64,000 nucleotides of DNA from Oceanicaulis sp. HTCC2633 (GTDB lineage: Bacteria; Pseudomonadota; Alphaproteobacteria; Caulobacterales; Maricaulaceae), in the NCBI RefSeq assembly GCF_000152745.1, contig NZ_CH672428.1, positions 864,916 to 928,915 of the forward strand, written 5' to 3'. Under the pieces are notes generated by a model, which did not search any database, was not told the origin of the DNA, and was given only the letters and a program-made list of their open reading frames with translations. This document shows positions 18,178-27,359 of the stretch, in pieces. Position 1 is the stretch's first letter, and every line of letters starts with the position of its first letter. The translations under genes and the position numbers were made by a program.

Positions 18178-18978
18178 CTAGGCGTCCTCGTCCGGCTTAC
18201 GCTCCACGAGCTTCACAGCGAGGATCGACAGGGCGTACAGCCCGAACATGGCCGCGCCCAGGAAGAGCTGGCTGATCGGGTCCGGCGGGGTCACAAAGGC
18301 GGCGAAGGCCGCAATGCCCACCAGCGCAAACTTCCAGAACCGGATCAGATCGCCCGAGGTGATGATCCCCGCCTTGCCCAGAAGCGAGAGCAATACGGGC
18401 AGCTGGAAGCTGATGCCGAAGGCGAGCGCCAGCGTGGTGACGAGGTTGAGATATTCCGACACGCGCGTGAGCAGCTGGATGCTCGCGCGGCCCTCCTGCC
18501 CGATCTGCTCCTGGCCCAGCGCAAAGCTCATCACGAAGGGCAGGATGACGTAATAGACGAACGCCATCCCCGCCGCGAACAGGATGGGCGAGGCCAGAAG
18601 GAAGGGCGCGAAGGCCAGACGCTCATTCTTGTACAGACCGGGCCGCACAAACGCCCAGACCTGATAGGCCAGCATCGGAAAGGCCAGCACGATGGCGCCG
18701 AACAGGGCCAGCTTGAGCTTGACGAAGAAGAACTCGAGCGGCGCGGTGAAGATCAATTGCAGATCCAGCGCGTCGCCGCGCACCTGACGGGCCGCATTCT
18801 CGAACGGGACCAGCAGCACATTATAGATCCACTCCGCGAAGACGAAGCAGATCACAAAACCGATGACGACGGCGCCCATCGCCCAGATCAGGCGGTCGCG
18901 CAGCTCTTCCAGATGCGCCATGAGCGGCGCACGCGAGGCTTCGACCTCGTCTTCATGCTCAAGTTCGGGGGTGGACAT
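18178..18978 (-). CDS. tatC: Twin-arginine translocase subunit TatC
   Basis: TatC is the six-helix membrane receptor for twin-arginine signal peptides on folded proteins. The 266-residue protein has the N-terminal MAHLEELRDRLI motif, the family signature FEFFFVKLKLALFGAI-like block (here PLEFFFVKLKLALFG), and FVTPPDPISQLFLG near the last helices. Its start overlaps the tatB stop. Three tat genes are in tatA-B-C order on the minus strand. Confidence 0.96.
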   Translation of the reverse strand: MSTPELEHEDEVEASRAPLMAHLEELRDRLIWAMGAVVIGFVICFVFAEWIYNVLLVPFENAARQVRGDALDLQLIFTAPLEFFFVKLKLALFGAIVLAFPMLAYQVWAFVRPGLYKNERLAFAPFLLASPILFAAGMAFVYYVILPFVMSFALGQEQIGQEGRASIQLLTRVSEYLNLVTTLALAFGISFQLPVLLSLLGKAGIITSGDLIRFWKFALVGIAAFAAFVTPPDPISQLFLGAAMFGLYALSILAVKLVERKPDEDA

Positions 18979-19397
18979 CAGCCCTCTCCGGGCTTGCCGG
19001 CATCACCGGCGGGCGCGCTCGCCTTCGGCGCTTCAGGATCAGGCGTCAGCGCCTCGCCCCCCTGGGGTTCAGGGTCGTTCATGGGGCGCGCAATGCGCGG
19101 GTGCGGACGCTCTTCCATGTCCCGCATCATCTCGCGGTCCGCTTCGAGGAAATCGCGCTCCATTTCCTTGATCGGATTATTGGCCTTCAGAGAATTGATT
19201 TCCTTGCGCAATTCGGCGAGTTCGGCCTCGCGGCCAAGCTCGTCAAAGCTGCGCTGGAACTCACGCGCCGTGGCGCGGATCTGGCCGATCATCTTGCCCA
19301 CCCGGCGCACCATCAATGGCAGGTCCTTGGGCCCCACCACGACCAGCGCCAGAATGACGATGACGATCAGCTCCTGAAAACCAAAGGCCGGGTTCAT
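18978..19397 (-). CDS. tatB: Twin-arginine translocase subunit TatB
   Basis: A 139-residue protein with one N-terminal helix beginning FGFQELIVIVILALVVVGP, a Gly-Pro hinge, an amphipathic helix (LPLMVRRVGKMIGQIRA) and a long charged tail ending in Pro/Ala-rich sequence. The Glu in the first helix and the GP hinge are typical of TatB, which forms the receptor complex with TatC. It follows tatA by 3 bases. Confidence 0.94.
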   Translation of the reverse strand: MNPAFGFQELIVIVILALVVVGPKDLPLMVRRVGKMIGQIRATAREFQRSFDELGREAELAELRKEINSLKANNPIKEMERDFLEADREMMRDMEERPHPRIARPMNDPEPQGGEALTPDPEAPKASAPAGDAGKPGEG

Positions 19398-19400
19398 GGC

Positions 19401-19643
19401 CTAGCCTCCGGTGCGCTCGTCCTCGCGGGCGGTGGAATTGTCCCGGGATGCGCCCTCGTTGAGCGCCGCCGTGGATTGGGAGGTCGTGGACTTCTCCTCA
19501 TCCGGGGTGTCGCGCAATCCCTTGCGGAACTCCGTTACGCCCTTGGCCAGATCGCCCATCAGCCCGGAAATCTTGCCGCGGCCGCCAAACAGCAGCACCA
19601 GCAGGACGATGACGATCAGAATACCCGTCCAATGCGCACCCAT
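19401..19643 (-). CDS. tatA: Twin-arginine translocase subunit TatA
   Basis: An 80-residue pore-forming Tat subunit. The ATG at 19641-19643 is preceded by AAGGAGAG, so the longer frame from 19712 is rejected. The short helix [14 protein letters not shown] is followed by the FGxxK hinge ([11 protein letters not shown]) and an amphipathic helix [13 protein letters not shown]. The charged C-terminal tail is short. It is the first gene of tatABC and sits 142 bases downstream of scpB. Confidence 0.95.
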   Translation of the reverse strand: MGAHWTGILIVIVLLVLLFGGRGKISGLMGDLAKGVTEFRKGLRDTPDEEKSTTSQSTAALNEGASRDNSTAREDERTGG

Positions 19644-19785
19644 GAGACGCTCTCCTTGCAAACGGTGTCCGAGGCCTGGCGCGTCAGCCGCACACGGGCG
19701 CTCAGTTCTCACTTCACTAGAGGATATCCGCGCGCGGGTCCAATAACCCGGTCAGCTCCGCCTCAACATTTCAGTGACAAGACTC

Positions 19786-20550
19786 TCAGGCGTCCGGATC
19801 CTCGCCTTCCAGGAAGTCCATATGGAACTGGGCCGCCTCGTCCTCGCTGAACAGCTCCTCATCGGAATCAGGGATGATCTGCCCGGGCGCCGGTATGGAG
19901 AAGTCCGGCGGCAGGCGGCTCGAAAGCAGCCCCGCCGCCTTGAGATCGGACACGCCCGGCAGGTCAGACAGATTGGCCAGCCCGAAATAGTCCATGAAAG
20001 CGTCCGTAACGCCATACGTCACCGGACGACCCGGCGTCCGCCGACGCCCGCGCAGGCGGATCCACTTCATCTCCAGGAGCTGGTCCAGCGTGCCCTTGGA
20101 GACCGCGACTCCGCGGATCTCCTCGATCTCGGCGCGTGTCACCGGCTGGTGGTAGGCGATGATGGCGAGGGTCTCGAGCGCGGCCTGGGACAGCTTGCGC
20201 GGCTCCTCGCGCTCGGTGCGCAACAGCCAGCTCAGATCCTCAGCCGTCTGGAAGCGCCAGCGCCCGCCCACCTCGACCAGATTCACCCCGGCATCGGCGT
20301 ATTTCGATTGCAGCGCATTGATCAGCCCGCGCACATCGGTGTCCTCGGGCAGGCGCGCCCTCAACGTGTCTAGATCAAGCGGCTCGGAGGCCGCGAACAG
20401 CAAGGCCTCGACGATCCGCAGCAGGGCCGCGTCATTGTCGATCGCGAGCCGCACGCCGGGCGGACCGTCATCGCCAGCCGGAGCTGACTGCGCCTGCTCA
20501 CGCAACGCCTTGATCGCCTCGGTGATCGGGTCATCGTCACGCTCAGCCAT
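19786..20550 (-). CDS. scpB: Segregation and condensation protein ScpB
   Basis: ScpB is the winged-helix dimer (kite) subunit of the bacterial SMC-ScpAB condensin. The 254-residue protein contains the family signature ALETLAIIAYHQPVTRAEIE with GVAVSKGTLDQLLEM and a TYGVTDAFMDYFGL wing. It overlaps scpA by 8 bases. An acidic C-terminal extension follows the core. SMC itself is not in the window. Confidence 0.96.
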   Translation of the reverse strand: MAERDDDPITEAIKALREQAQSAPAGDDGPPGVRLAIDNDAALLRIVEALLFAASEPLDLDTLRARLPEDTDVRGLINALQSKYADAGVNLVEVGGRWRFQTAEDLSWLLRTEREEPRKLSQAALETLAIIAYHQPVTRAEIEEIRGVAVSKGTLDQLLEMKWIRLRGRRRTPGRPVTYGVTDAFMDYFGLANLSDLPGVSDLKAAGLLSSRLPPDFSIPAPGQIIPDSDEELFSEDEAAQFHMDFLEGEDPDA

Positions 20551-21388
20551 GACCGGCGCCCTCCCCTGTTTCGGTCAGGCCGGCCGCTTCGGCGACCCGA
20601 CGCATCCAGATGGGGGCGTAGGTCTCGTCCTGACGCAGACGCACTTCGCCATGTTTGGTGATCTCCAGCGCCGCCAGCAAGGAGGACGCCAGCACCGAAC
20701 CCTGGCTTGGCGCGTCATAGCCCAGCTCATCCTCGTCAGGCAGCAGCTCGTCGAGCCTCGCCCAGCCGCTTAGCGTTCGCGCGACGCCCGTAAGACGCTT
20801 GCGAGCATTCTCCAGGCTGTAAACATTGGGCGATTTGGGCTGGTAGGTGGCGAAGGACTGCCGCTCTCGACGGGTCGCGTAGGCCTTGAGCAGATCATAG
20901 AGCTCGGCTTCATAGAGCGGCGTCCGGATCGAGCGCACGCCCTCGGGCGCGCCACGGGTAAAGACATCGCGTCCCTGAAGCGGGCGCGCAAACAGCGCAT
21001 CGCCGGCCGCGCGCATGGCTTCGAGACGACTCAGTCGGAAAGCAAGAGCCGCCGCCATTTCCTCTGGCTCCGGCTCATCGTCGGCCGGTCGCGGCTTGGG
21101 CAGCAGAAGACGCGATTTGAGATAGGTCAGCCAGGCCGCCATCACGAGATATTCCGCCGCTATATCAAGGCGGTGGGTGCGGGCCTTGTCGATGAAGAGG
21201 AGATACTGGTCAGCCAGCTCCACCATCGAGATGACCGCGAGGTCCACCTTGTTCTTGCGCGCCAGCGCCAAGAGCAGGTGAAGCGGGCCTTCCCAGCCCC
21301 CGATATCGAGAATCAGCGCTTCGGTCGCGCCAGCCTCCTTGGCGGCGGAGAATTCATCCTCCTCGAAACCGTCAAACAGGTCGGTCAT
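20543..21388 (-). CDS. scpA: Segregation and condensation protein ScpA
   Basis: A 281-residue kleisin that bridges the SMC heads. The N-terminal GWEGPLHLLLALARKNKVD and AAEYLVMAAWLTYLKSRLL are the classic ScpA motifs. The C-terminal winged helix ends near LRQDETYAPIWM. It overlaps both nagZ (4 bases) and scpB (8 bases), which supports one translationally coupled SPOR-nagZ-scpA-scpB unit. Confidence 0.95.
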   Translation of the reverse strand: MTDLFDGFEEDEFSAAKEAGATEALILDIGGWEGPLHLLLALARKNKVDLAVISMVELADQYLLFIDKARTHRLDIAAEYLVMAAWLTYLKSRLLLPKPRPADDEPEPEEMAAALAFRLSRLEAMRAAGDALFARPLQGRDVFTRGAPEGVRSIRTPLYEAELYDLLKAYATRRERQSFATYQPKSPNVYSLENARKRLTGVARTLSGWARLDELLPDEDELGYDAPSQGSVLASSLLAALEITKHGEVRLRQDETYAPIWMRRVAEAAGLTETGEGAGHG

Positions 21389-22413
21389 GACTGAAGCGGC
21401 ACGCCTCCCTCGACAAAGAGAGCTTTCAGACGAGTCACGCCTTCGGCGGGATCAAACACGTTCGGGCTGTGCCTGGCGTCAAGCGCCAGTCCAGCCCTTT
21501 CCCGCGCCCGACCGGAGAGGTCCGGCGCGGCGTGGGCGACTTCGACCATCTCATCCATCTGGCCATTGCAATGCATGAGAAGCTCACACCCCGCCGCCAG
21601 CGCGCGCTCGCCGCGATGGCGCAGAGAGCCTTCCAGCGCCTGCATGGACAGATCATCGGTCATCAGAAGGCCATCAAAACCGATGGCGCCGCGGATCACC
21701 CCGTCGATCACGTCACGCGACTGGGTGGCGGTGTGCTCGCTGTCGATCGCGGCATAGACCACATGGGCGGTCATCGCCATCAGCGCGCCCTTGATGCCCT
21801 TGAAGGCTTCAAAATCGCGCGTATAGAGGGTTTCCGCATCTGTCGTCACAACGGGCAGTTCGAGATGACTGTCCGCCGCCGCGCGGCCGTGACCGGGCAA
21901 ATGCTTGATGACGCCCAGCACGCCCTGATCGAGCAGGCCCTCCAGCGCCGCCGTACTCATCTGCGCGACGGGCTCCGGTTCGGTGTGGAAAGCGCGATCG
22001 CCAATCACGTCATGGGCGCCGGGCACCGAAAGGTCCGCACAGGGCGCGAAATCCACATCGATCCCGAGTTCAATCAGCTCGTGGGCCAGCAATTGATGGT
22101 TCAGCTTCACTGCGGCGAGCGCCAGCTCGGGGTCCCGGTCGTAGAGTTCGCCGAACACCCGGGCCGGCGGGGCGGCGCGCCAGTGCGGCGGACGCAGGCG
22201 CTGCACCCGGCCGCCTTCCTGGTCGATGAAAATGGGCGCTTCACGGCCGACCGCATCGCGCAAGGCGCCCGTCAGACGGCGCACCTGCCTGGGGCTGTCC
22301 ACATTGCGCGCAAACAGGATGAAGCCCCACGGATCCGCATCCCTGAAAAAGGCTTTCTCATCCGGGGTCAGGGTTTCCCCTTCCAGCCCATAAAGCGCTG
22401 CCGTCACACTCAT
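21385..22413 (-). CDS. nagZ: Beta-N-acetylhexosaminidase NagZ
   Basis: NagZ is a GH3 cytoplasmic enzyme that removes GlcNAc from anhydro-muropeptides during wall recycling. The 342-residue protein has FIDQEGGRVQRLRPP, the GH3 NagZ loop KHLPGHGRAAADSHLELP with its catalytic Asp/His pair, and the nucleophile motif LLMTDDLSMQALEG. It overlaps its neighbours on both sides by 4 bases. The link to a SPOR protein suggests shared wall turnover control. Confidence 0.95.
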   Translation of the reverse strand: MSVTAALYGLEGETLTPDEKAFFRDADPWGFILFARNVDSPRQVRRLTGALRDAVGREAPIFIDQEGGRVQRLRPPHWRAAPPARVFGELYDRDPELALAAVKLNHQLLAHELIELGIDVDFAPCADLSVPGAHDVIGDRAFHTEPEPVAQMSTAALEGLLDQGVLGVIKHLPGHGRAAADSHLELPVVTTDAETLYTRDFEAFKGIKGALMAMTAHVVYAAIDSEHTATQSRDVIDGVIRGAIGFDGLLMTDDLSMQALEGSLRHRGERALAAGCELLMHCNGQMDEMVEVAHAAPDLSGRARERAGLALDARHSPNVFDPAEGVTRLKALFVEGGVPLQS

Positions 22414-23243
22414 CGACGCGCCACCAGGCAGGCCTGGCCCCGTGCGTCCAGGGACGCGCAGAAATTGGCGGCGTCTTCACGCGTGGCGAAGGCGGCGACC
22501 CGCAAGCGGTGGAACACGCCGCGATCGCCCAGGTCGGCGCGCTGAATATCCGGCGCGTGTCCCATGGCGAGGTCTGAGAACCGGCTGGTGAACGCCACCC
22601 ATCCCGCTTCCGCGTCCTCGACCGAGCGGAACGCGCCGATCTGGGCCACATAGGCACCCTCGACCTGGGCTGCAGGCCGTGATGGCGGTTCTGCCCGCGC
22701 GGGGGCGGGCGACGCCGGTTCCGGGTCCGGACGGGCCGGCTCAGCCCGGGCTGGCGCAGGCTCGGGGTCCGGCTGAGACGCAGCCGGTTGGGGGTCCGAG
22801 GGCGCGGGATCATCCAGCGCATCCGCACTGGCGGTCTCCACCTGCAGGGCCGGCATGTCCTGCGCTTGAGGCGCCGGGTCCTGGATCACGGGTTCTTCGG
22901 AAACAGTCCGCGCCGGCGGCGTCTCGAGCTCGGCTTCCCCTTCGCTGTTTTCACGCAGCTCATAGGCGGAGAGGTCCTGATCGGGCGCTTCATAACCGCC
23001 CGGATCCTCGGGCGCGACGCGATAGGGCTCGGCGTCGGCGGTGATCACGGGGTTCTCACCGCGCTCGCGCACACCCAGCTGGAAGGTGTTGTAAACCACC
23101 GCCACGAACAGGACCATGACCACCGCCGAAGCGCCCAGGAACAACCAGCCGCGGCGGTCCTGTTCCTCTTCACGCGCGTCATAGGTGTCATAATCGTCAG
23201 GCGGCGGGGCGTACGCCCCGTAACGGGTGTCGTCGTCGGTCAT
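22410..23243 (-). CDS. Membrane-anchored SPOR-domain protein
   Basis: A 277-residue bitopic protein, read from the ATG at 23241-23243. A short acidic, Tyr-rich cytoplasmic head is followed by one transmembrane helix (WLFLGASAVVMVLFVAVVY, about 36-54) and a long Pro/Glu/Ala-rich periplasmic linker. The C-terminal SPOR domain (about 200-277) includes YVAQIGAFRSVEDAEAGW and RLRVAAFATREDAANFC. SPOR domains bind denuded glycan at division sites. It leads the nagZ-scpAB run with 4-base overlap. Confidence 0.92.
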   Translation of the reverse strand: MTDDDTRYGAYAPPPDDYDTYDAREEEQDRRGWLFLGASAVVMVLFVAVVYNTFQLGVRERGENPVITADAEPYRVAPEDPGGYEAPDQDLSAYELRENSEGEAELETPPARTVSEEPVIQDPAPQAQDMPALQVETASADALDDPAPSDPQPAASQPDPEPAPARAEPARPDPEPASPAPARAEPPSRPAAQVEGAYVAQIGAFRSVEDAEAGWVAFTSRFSDLAMGHAPDIQRADLGDRGVFHRLRVAAFATREDAANFCASLDARGQACLVARR

Positions 23244-23363
23244 CTCACGTCCCACACCGGAGAGCGTCGCCGTGATTCGGCGATCTATGGCAGGTCAGAC
23301 CATAGCAAGAGCCGCGAGTGTGAGTCGCCCTGTCAGAAATGATTTTCCACAGACGGGCTCGGC

Positions 23364-24539
23364 TCAGCCCCAGCCTTCCACATGGAAGAGCTTGCGGTGC
23401 TCTTCGATGGCGTAGCGATCGGTCATGCCGGCGATGTAATCGCAAACGACACGCGCCGTCGCCTCCTCCCCGACCCCGCCCGCTTCGCGCTGCAGCTCGG
23501 TCGGCAGCAGCATGGGGTCGGACAGGAAGGCCGCAAAGAGATCGCGAACGACCATCTTCCCCTTTTCCTTCATGCGCTTGACCTTGTAGTGCAGGTACAT
23601 GTTCGCATAGAGGAAGCGCCGCACGGCCGCGAGGCTTTCGGTCATGCCATCAGAAAAGGACACCATGGGTCGGTCCAGACGACGCACGGCTTCAGGACTG
23701 TCTGCGCCGCTGTCTTTCAGGCGCCGCCGGGTCTCGTCCAGCACATCCGCCACCATCAGGCCGATCATCTCGCGGACCGCCTCGTGGATCAGGATGTTCT
23801 CGGAAATATCGGGATAGCGCGCCCGGCAACGACGGAAGACGTCACCCACCAGCGGCAGGTCCATGAGCTGTTCGATCTTCAGGATGCCCGAGCGTAGCCC
23901 GTCATCAATGTCGTGATTGTTGTAGGCGATGTCATCGGACAACGCCGCAATCTGCCCTTCAATGCCGGCATGGGTGTGAAGCTCCAGCGCCTGCCAGCCG
24001 GGATAGGCGCGGAACCCCCAGGGCAGCACCTTCGGATCATCGCCCGCCTGCATCAGCGGGCCGTTATGCTTGACCACGCCCTCCAGCGTCTCCCACGCCA
24101 GATTGAGCCCCTCGAACTCTGGATAGCGGGTCTCCAGCTTGGTCACGACGCGCAGGGTCTGGGCATTGTGATCAAAGCCCCCGAAATCGACCATGGATTC
24201 AGACAGGGCGTCCTCGCCCGAATGACCGAAGGGCGGGTGCCCGAGATCGTGGGCGAGCGCGCTGGCTTCGGCGAGATCCTCATCCACCTGCAGCGCCCGC
24301 GCCAGGGTGCGGGCAATCTGGGAAACCTCCAGCGAATGGGTCAGACGGGTCCGATAGGCATCACCCTCATGGGCCACAAAGACCTGGGTCTTTTCCTTCA
24401 GGCGGCGGAAGGCGCTTGAATGGATGATGCGGTCGCGATCGCGCTGGAAGGCGCTGCGCATCGCGCTTTCGGGCTGAGGGTGGTGACGGCCGCGGCTTTT
24501 CGCCGGATCGCAGGCATAAGGGGCGCGCATCGGGGCCAT
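23364..24539 (-). CDS. dgt: Deoxyguanosinetriphosphate triphosphohydrolase-like protein
   Basis: A 391-residue HD-domain dNTPase that splits dNTPs into nucleoside and tripolyphosphate. The metal site is visible as RLTHSLEVSQIARTLARAL and LAHDLGHPPFGHSGEDAL, followed by NAQTLRVVTKLE and the ALSDDIAYNNHDIDDGLR motif. AGGAG sits 6 bases ahead of the start. It is divergent from erpA across 98 bases, a neighbourhood seen in other alphaproteobacteria. The exact nucleotide preference cannot be read from sequence. Confidence 0.94.
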   Translation of the reverse strand: MAPMRAPYACDPAKSRGRHHPQPESAMRSAFQRDRDRIIHSSAFRRLKEKTQVFVAHEGDAYRTRLTHSLEVSQIARTLARALQVDEDLAEASALAHDLGHPPFGHSGEDALSESMVDFGGFDHNAQTLRVVTKLETRYPEFEGLNLAWETLEGVVKHNGPLMQAGDDPKVLPWGFRAYPGWQALELHTHAGIEGQIAALSDDIAYNNHDIDDGLRSGILKIEQLMDLPLVGDVFRRCRARYPDISENILIHEAVREMIGLMVADVLDETRRRLKDSGADSPEAVRRLDRPMVSFSDGMTESLAAVRRFLYANMYLHYKVKRMKEKGKMVVRDLFAAFLSDPMLLPTELQREAGGVGEEATARVVCDYIAGMTDRYAIEEHRKLFHVEGWG

Positions 24540-24637
24540 CTCCAGCTCCTGTCACTGTTGAGGTCTTTTTTCAGGCGTCGGGAACGTCCATATACTGATG
24601 CGAGGCCGAAACGCCAGCCGTGGAAAGTCAGACGCTC

Positions 24638-24979
24638 ATGAGCACCACCCTCGATACGACGGACATTTCCCTGTCCCCCTCCGCCGCCGCGCAGATCAAT
24701 GAGATCACGAAGGCGCAAGGCTCGCGCTATCTGCGTCTCTCGGTCGAGGGCGGGGGCTGTTCGGGCTTTTCCTACAAATACGATCTCACCGACGAGGCGC
24801 GCGAGGATGATTTGCGCATCGAACGTGACGGAGCCACCGTATTGATCGATCCCATGAGCGTGGAGTTCCTCTCCGGTTCGGTCATCGACTATGTGGACGA
24901 GCTGATCGGCGCGAGCTTCCAGATCAAGAATCCCAACGCCACCGCCGCCTGCGGTTGCGGCACGAGTTTCTCAATCTGA
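24638..24979 (+). CDS. erpA: A-type iron-sulfur carrier (ErpA/IscA family)
   Basis: A 113-residue protein that carries and inserts Fe-S clusters into apo-targets. The three conserved cysteines are in GGGCSGFSY and, near the C-terminus, ACGCGTSF. The ATG at 24638 is preceded by GGAAAG; a GTG six codons upstream is possible. It is not in an isc or suf operon, which favours the stand-alone ErpA role. The choice between ErpA and IscA is not certain from sequence alone. Confidence 0.92.
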   Translation: MSTTLDTTDISLSPSAAAQINEITKAQGSRYLRLSVEGGGCSGFSYKYDLTDEAREDDLRIERDGATVLIDPMSVEFLSGSVIDYVDELIGASFQIKNPNATAACGCGTSFSI

Positions 24980-25065
24980 TCACGTCCGGGTGAGCCTGTC
25001 GTCTTGATCTGGACATTCGGGCTTGTTTCGCGCTCCCCTGCGAAAAACACGTCAGGGGAGATTTC

Positions 25066-25743
25066 ATGAGCCTTTCGGTCAAAGACGCGCTGCACAAGCG
25101 CATTTCCACGCGCGCCTTTCTCGACAAGCCGGTGACTGAAACCGAGCTGCGCGCGCTCATAGACGATGCGCGCTTCGCCGCGTCGGGGGGCAATTTGCAG
25201 CCCTGGAAAGTCGTCGCAGTCGCGGGCGAAGCGCGCCAGCGCGTCATGGATGCAGTGTCCAAGAAGCTCGCCGAAAACCCTTTCGATGATGAGGCCCAAT
25301 TCCCGGTCTATCCTGAAAAGCTGTGGGAGCCCTATCGCACCCGCCGTTATGAGCTGGGCGAGGACATGTACGCCCTGATGGGCGTGCCGCGCGAGGACAA
25401 GGCGGCGCGCCTGAACTGGTTGATGCAGAACTACCAGTTCTTCGGCGCTCCGGTAGGCCTGTTCTTCCTGATTGATGAACGGATGAACCCCAACCAATGG
25501 GCGCATCTGGGCATGTTCATGATGAGCCTGGCGCTCGCCGCCCAGGAACGCGGACTCGCCACCTGTTTTCAGGAAGCCTGGACGCCGCATTGCAAGACTG
25601 TCGGCCGGGCGCTGGGCGTTGAAAGCCCCGATCAGGTCTATTGCGGCATGGCGATCGGCTATGCCGATCCCGACGCCGCCGTAAACCAGCTGCGCTCCAA
25701 GCGCGCGCCGGTGGACGAGATCGCGCGATTCGAGGGGTTCTAG
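25066..25743 (+). CDS. Nitroreductase-family flavoprotein
   Basis: A 225-residue FMN-dependent NAD(P)H oxidoreductase. It has the FMN-binding start KRISTRAFLDKPV, the AASGGNLQPWKV phosphate loop, and the C-terminal GLATCFQEAWTPH with GMAIGYADPDAAVN that is typical of the NfnB/RdxA-like subfamily. GGGGAG precedes the ATG. It may reduce nitro compounds or quinones; the substrate is not known. The stop codon lies in a CTAG shared with the convergent gene. Confidence 0.9.
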   Translation: MSLSVKDALHKRISTRAFLDKPVTETELRALIDDARFAASGGNLQPWKVVAVAGEARQRVMDAVSKKLAENPFDDEAQFPVYPEKLWEPYRTRRYELGEDMYALMGVPREDKAARLNWLMQNYQFFGAPVGLFFLIDERMNPNQWAHLGMFMMSLALAAQERGLATCFQEAWTPHCKTVGRALGVESPDQVYCGMAIGYADPDAAVNQLRSKRAPVDEIARFEGF

Positions 25744-26129
25744 AGCGAAACCCCGCAGGTGAAACTGCCGTCGCACACGCTCATGATCAGGGCGAAATAG
25801 GCCAGCACGGCGACCACCCAGGCGACAGGCGGAAAGAAGACCAGACGAATGCCCGTCTTCGGCGCCCTGAAGAGCAGAAAACTGATCCATCCCAGGATCA
25901 GTCCCGCCGCCGCGATCACGGGGCCTGCGGACAGGAACAGAAAGGCGGCCAGCGCCGCCTTGTCCACATCGTCCTGACTGAGGACCTGGGAAAAGGTCAT
26001 CAGATTGGGCAGGTAGAGGCCAAAACTCAGGAAGCCAATGGCGACTGCGACCAGCGTCGCAAGCCCCATCAGAATCACGGTCAAAACCGTGTAGGGTTTC
26101 GGCGCGGGCTCATCCGCAAGATCGCGCAT
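25740..26129 (-). CDS. Small four-helix membrane protein
   Basis: A 129-residue integral membrane protein with three to four hydrophobic segments (VLTVILMGLATLVAVAIGF, AALAAFLFLSAGPVIAAAG, FFPPVAWVVAVLAYFALIM) and a short C-terminal tail with two cysteines. No family recognised. Its stop overlaps the nitroreductase stop through a shared CTAG. It starts 43 bases from xthA, which it faces divergently. Confidence 0.7.
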   Translation of the reverse strand: MRDLADEPAPKPYTVLTVILMGLATLVAVAIGFLSFGLYLPNLMTFSQVLSQDDVDKAALAAFLFLSAGPVIAAAGLILGWISFLLFRAPKTGIRLVFFPPVAWVVAVLAYFALIMSVCDGSFTCGVSL

Positions 26130-26172
26130 CCAGCATCCCCGTTATTCGGGCCCCATTGGTCGGGAGCATCAC

Positions 26173-26964
26173 ATGACCTTGTCCGTCGCTTCGTGGAACG
26201 TCAACTCGATCAAGGCGCGCCTGCCCAATGTGCTCGACTGGCTGAAGGAGGCGAGCCCGGACGTGGCCTGCCTGCAGGAGATCAAGACAGTCGATGAGGG
26301 CTTCCCCCGGCTCGAGATCGAGGAGCTCGGATACAATGTCGAGACGGTTGGCCAGAAGACCTATAACGGCGTCGCCCTTCTCTCAAAACGCCCCATCGAA
26401 GAGATCAGCCAGCGCGCCCTGCCCGGCGATGATGAGGATGATCAGGCGCGCTATATCGAGGCCGTGATCAGCGCGGACAGCGGCCCGGTCCGCGTCGCCT
26501 CGATCTATCTGCCCAATGGCAATCCGGCGCCCGGCCCGAAATACGATTACAAGCTGGCCTGGATGAAGCGCCTTAAGGCGCATGCCCGGTCGCTGCTGGC
26601 TTTTGAGGAGCCGGTGATCCTCGCCGGGGACTACAATCTCATTCCGCGAGACAGCGATGTGCATGACGCCGCCGCCTGGGAAGGCGACGCCCTGATCCGC
26701 CCTGAAAGCCGGGACGCCTTCGCCAAGATCCTGTGGTTGGGCTATTCCGAAGCCTTCATGCAAGCCGATGGCCGCGCGCACCAGTACACCTTCTGGGATT
26801 ATCAGGCGGGCGCCTGGCAGAAGAACAACGGCATCCGCATCGATCATCTGCTGCTGAGCCCGCAAGCGGCGGACCGTCTGAAAGCGGTCGAGATCGCCAA
26901 GGATGTGCGCGGCAAGGAAAAAGCCTCTGATCACGTGCCCTTCGTGGGCGTGTTCGATCTGTGA
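26173..26964 (+). CDS. xthA: Exodeoxyribonuclease III
   Basis: A 263-residue class II AP endonuclease and 3'-5' exonuclease of base-excision repair. Motifs are SWNVNSIKARL, CLQEIKT (metal Glu), YNGVALLSK, LAGDYNLIP (catalytic Asp and Asn), RIDHLLLS and the final SDHVPFVGVFDL (catalytic His). GGGAGC precedes the ATG. The downstream VOC gene overlaps its stop by 4 bases, so both are probably expressed together. Confidence 0.96.
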   Translation: MTLSVASWNVNSIKARLPNVLDWLKEASPDVACLQEIKTVDEGFPRLEIEELGYNVETVGQKTYNGVALLSKRPIEEISQRALPGDDEDDQARYIEAVISADSGPVRVASIYLPNGNPAPGPKYDYKLAWMKRLKAHARSLLAFEEPVILAGDYNLIPRDSDVHDAAAWEGDALIRPESRDAFAKILWLGYSEAFMQADGRAHQYTFWDYQAGAWQKNNGIRIDHLLLSPQAADRLKAVEIAKDVRGKEKASDHVPFVGVFDL

Positions 26965-27359
26965 GTCAGCCCGCACAGACCCTCGCCGCCATCACCTATC
27001 TGGTGGCCGATTATGACGAGGCCATCGACTGGTTCACACGCGCGCTGGGCTTTGAACTGATTAGCGATCAGGACCTGGGCGAAGGCAAACGCTGGGTCGA
27101 GATCGGCGCCGGGGATGGCGGCGTGAAGCTCCTGCTCGCCAGAGCCAGAGGCGTCCAGCAGGTCGCGGCCATTGGCGCCAGTGCAGGCGACCGTGTCGGT
27201 TTCTTCCTGCATACGACCGACCTTGAGACCAAACGCGCCTGGATGGAGCATGAAGGCGTCCGGTTCGAGGAAGCCACGCGGCACGAACCCTACGGCAAGG
27301 TGGCTGTCTTCAGGGACCTTTACGGCAATCGCTGGGATCTGCTGGAGCCAACGGCCTAG
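26961..27359 (+). CDS. VOC-superfamily (glyoxalase/dioxygenase-like) protein
   Basis: A 132-residue single-module vicinal-oxygen-chelate protein. It begins at GTG 26961, which overlaps the xthA stop (GTGA). Paired beta-alpha-beta-beta-beta units are visible: ITYLVADYDEAIDWFTRALGF and the C-terminal KVAVFRDLYGNRWDLLEP, whose Arg-Asp-x-Tyr-Gly-Asn stretch is usual in the family. The metal ligands cannot be assigned with certainty. The substrate is unknown. Confidence 0.88.
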   Translation: MSQPAQTLAAITYLVADYDEAIDWFTRALGFELISDQDLGEGKRWVEIGAGDGGVKLLLARARGVQQVAAIGASAGDRVGFFLHTTDLETKRAWMEHEGVRFEEATRHEPYGKVAVFRDLYGNRWDLLEPTA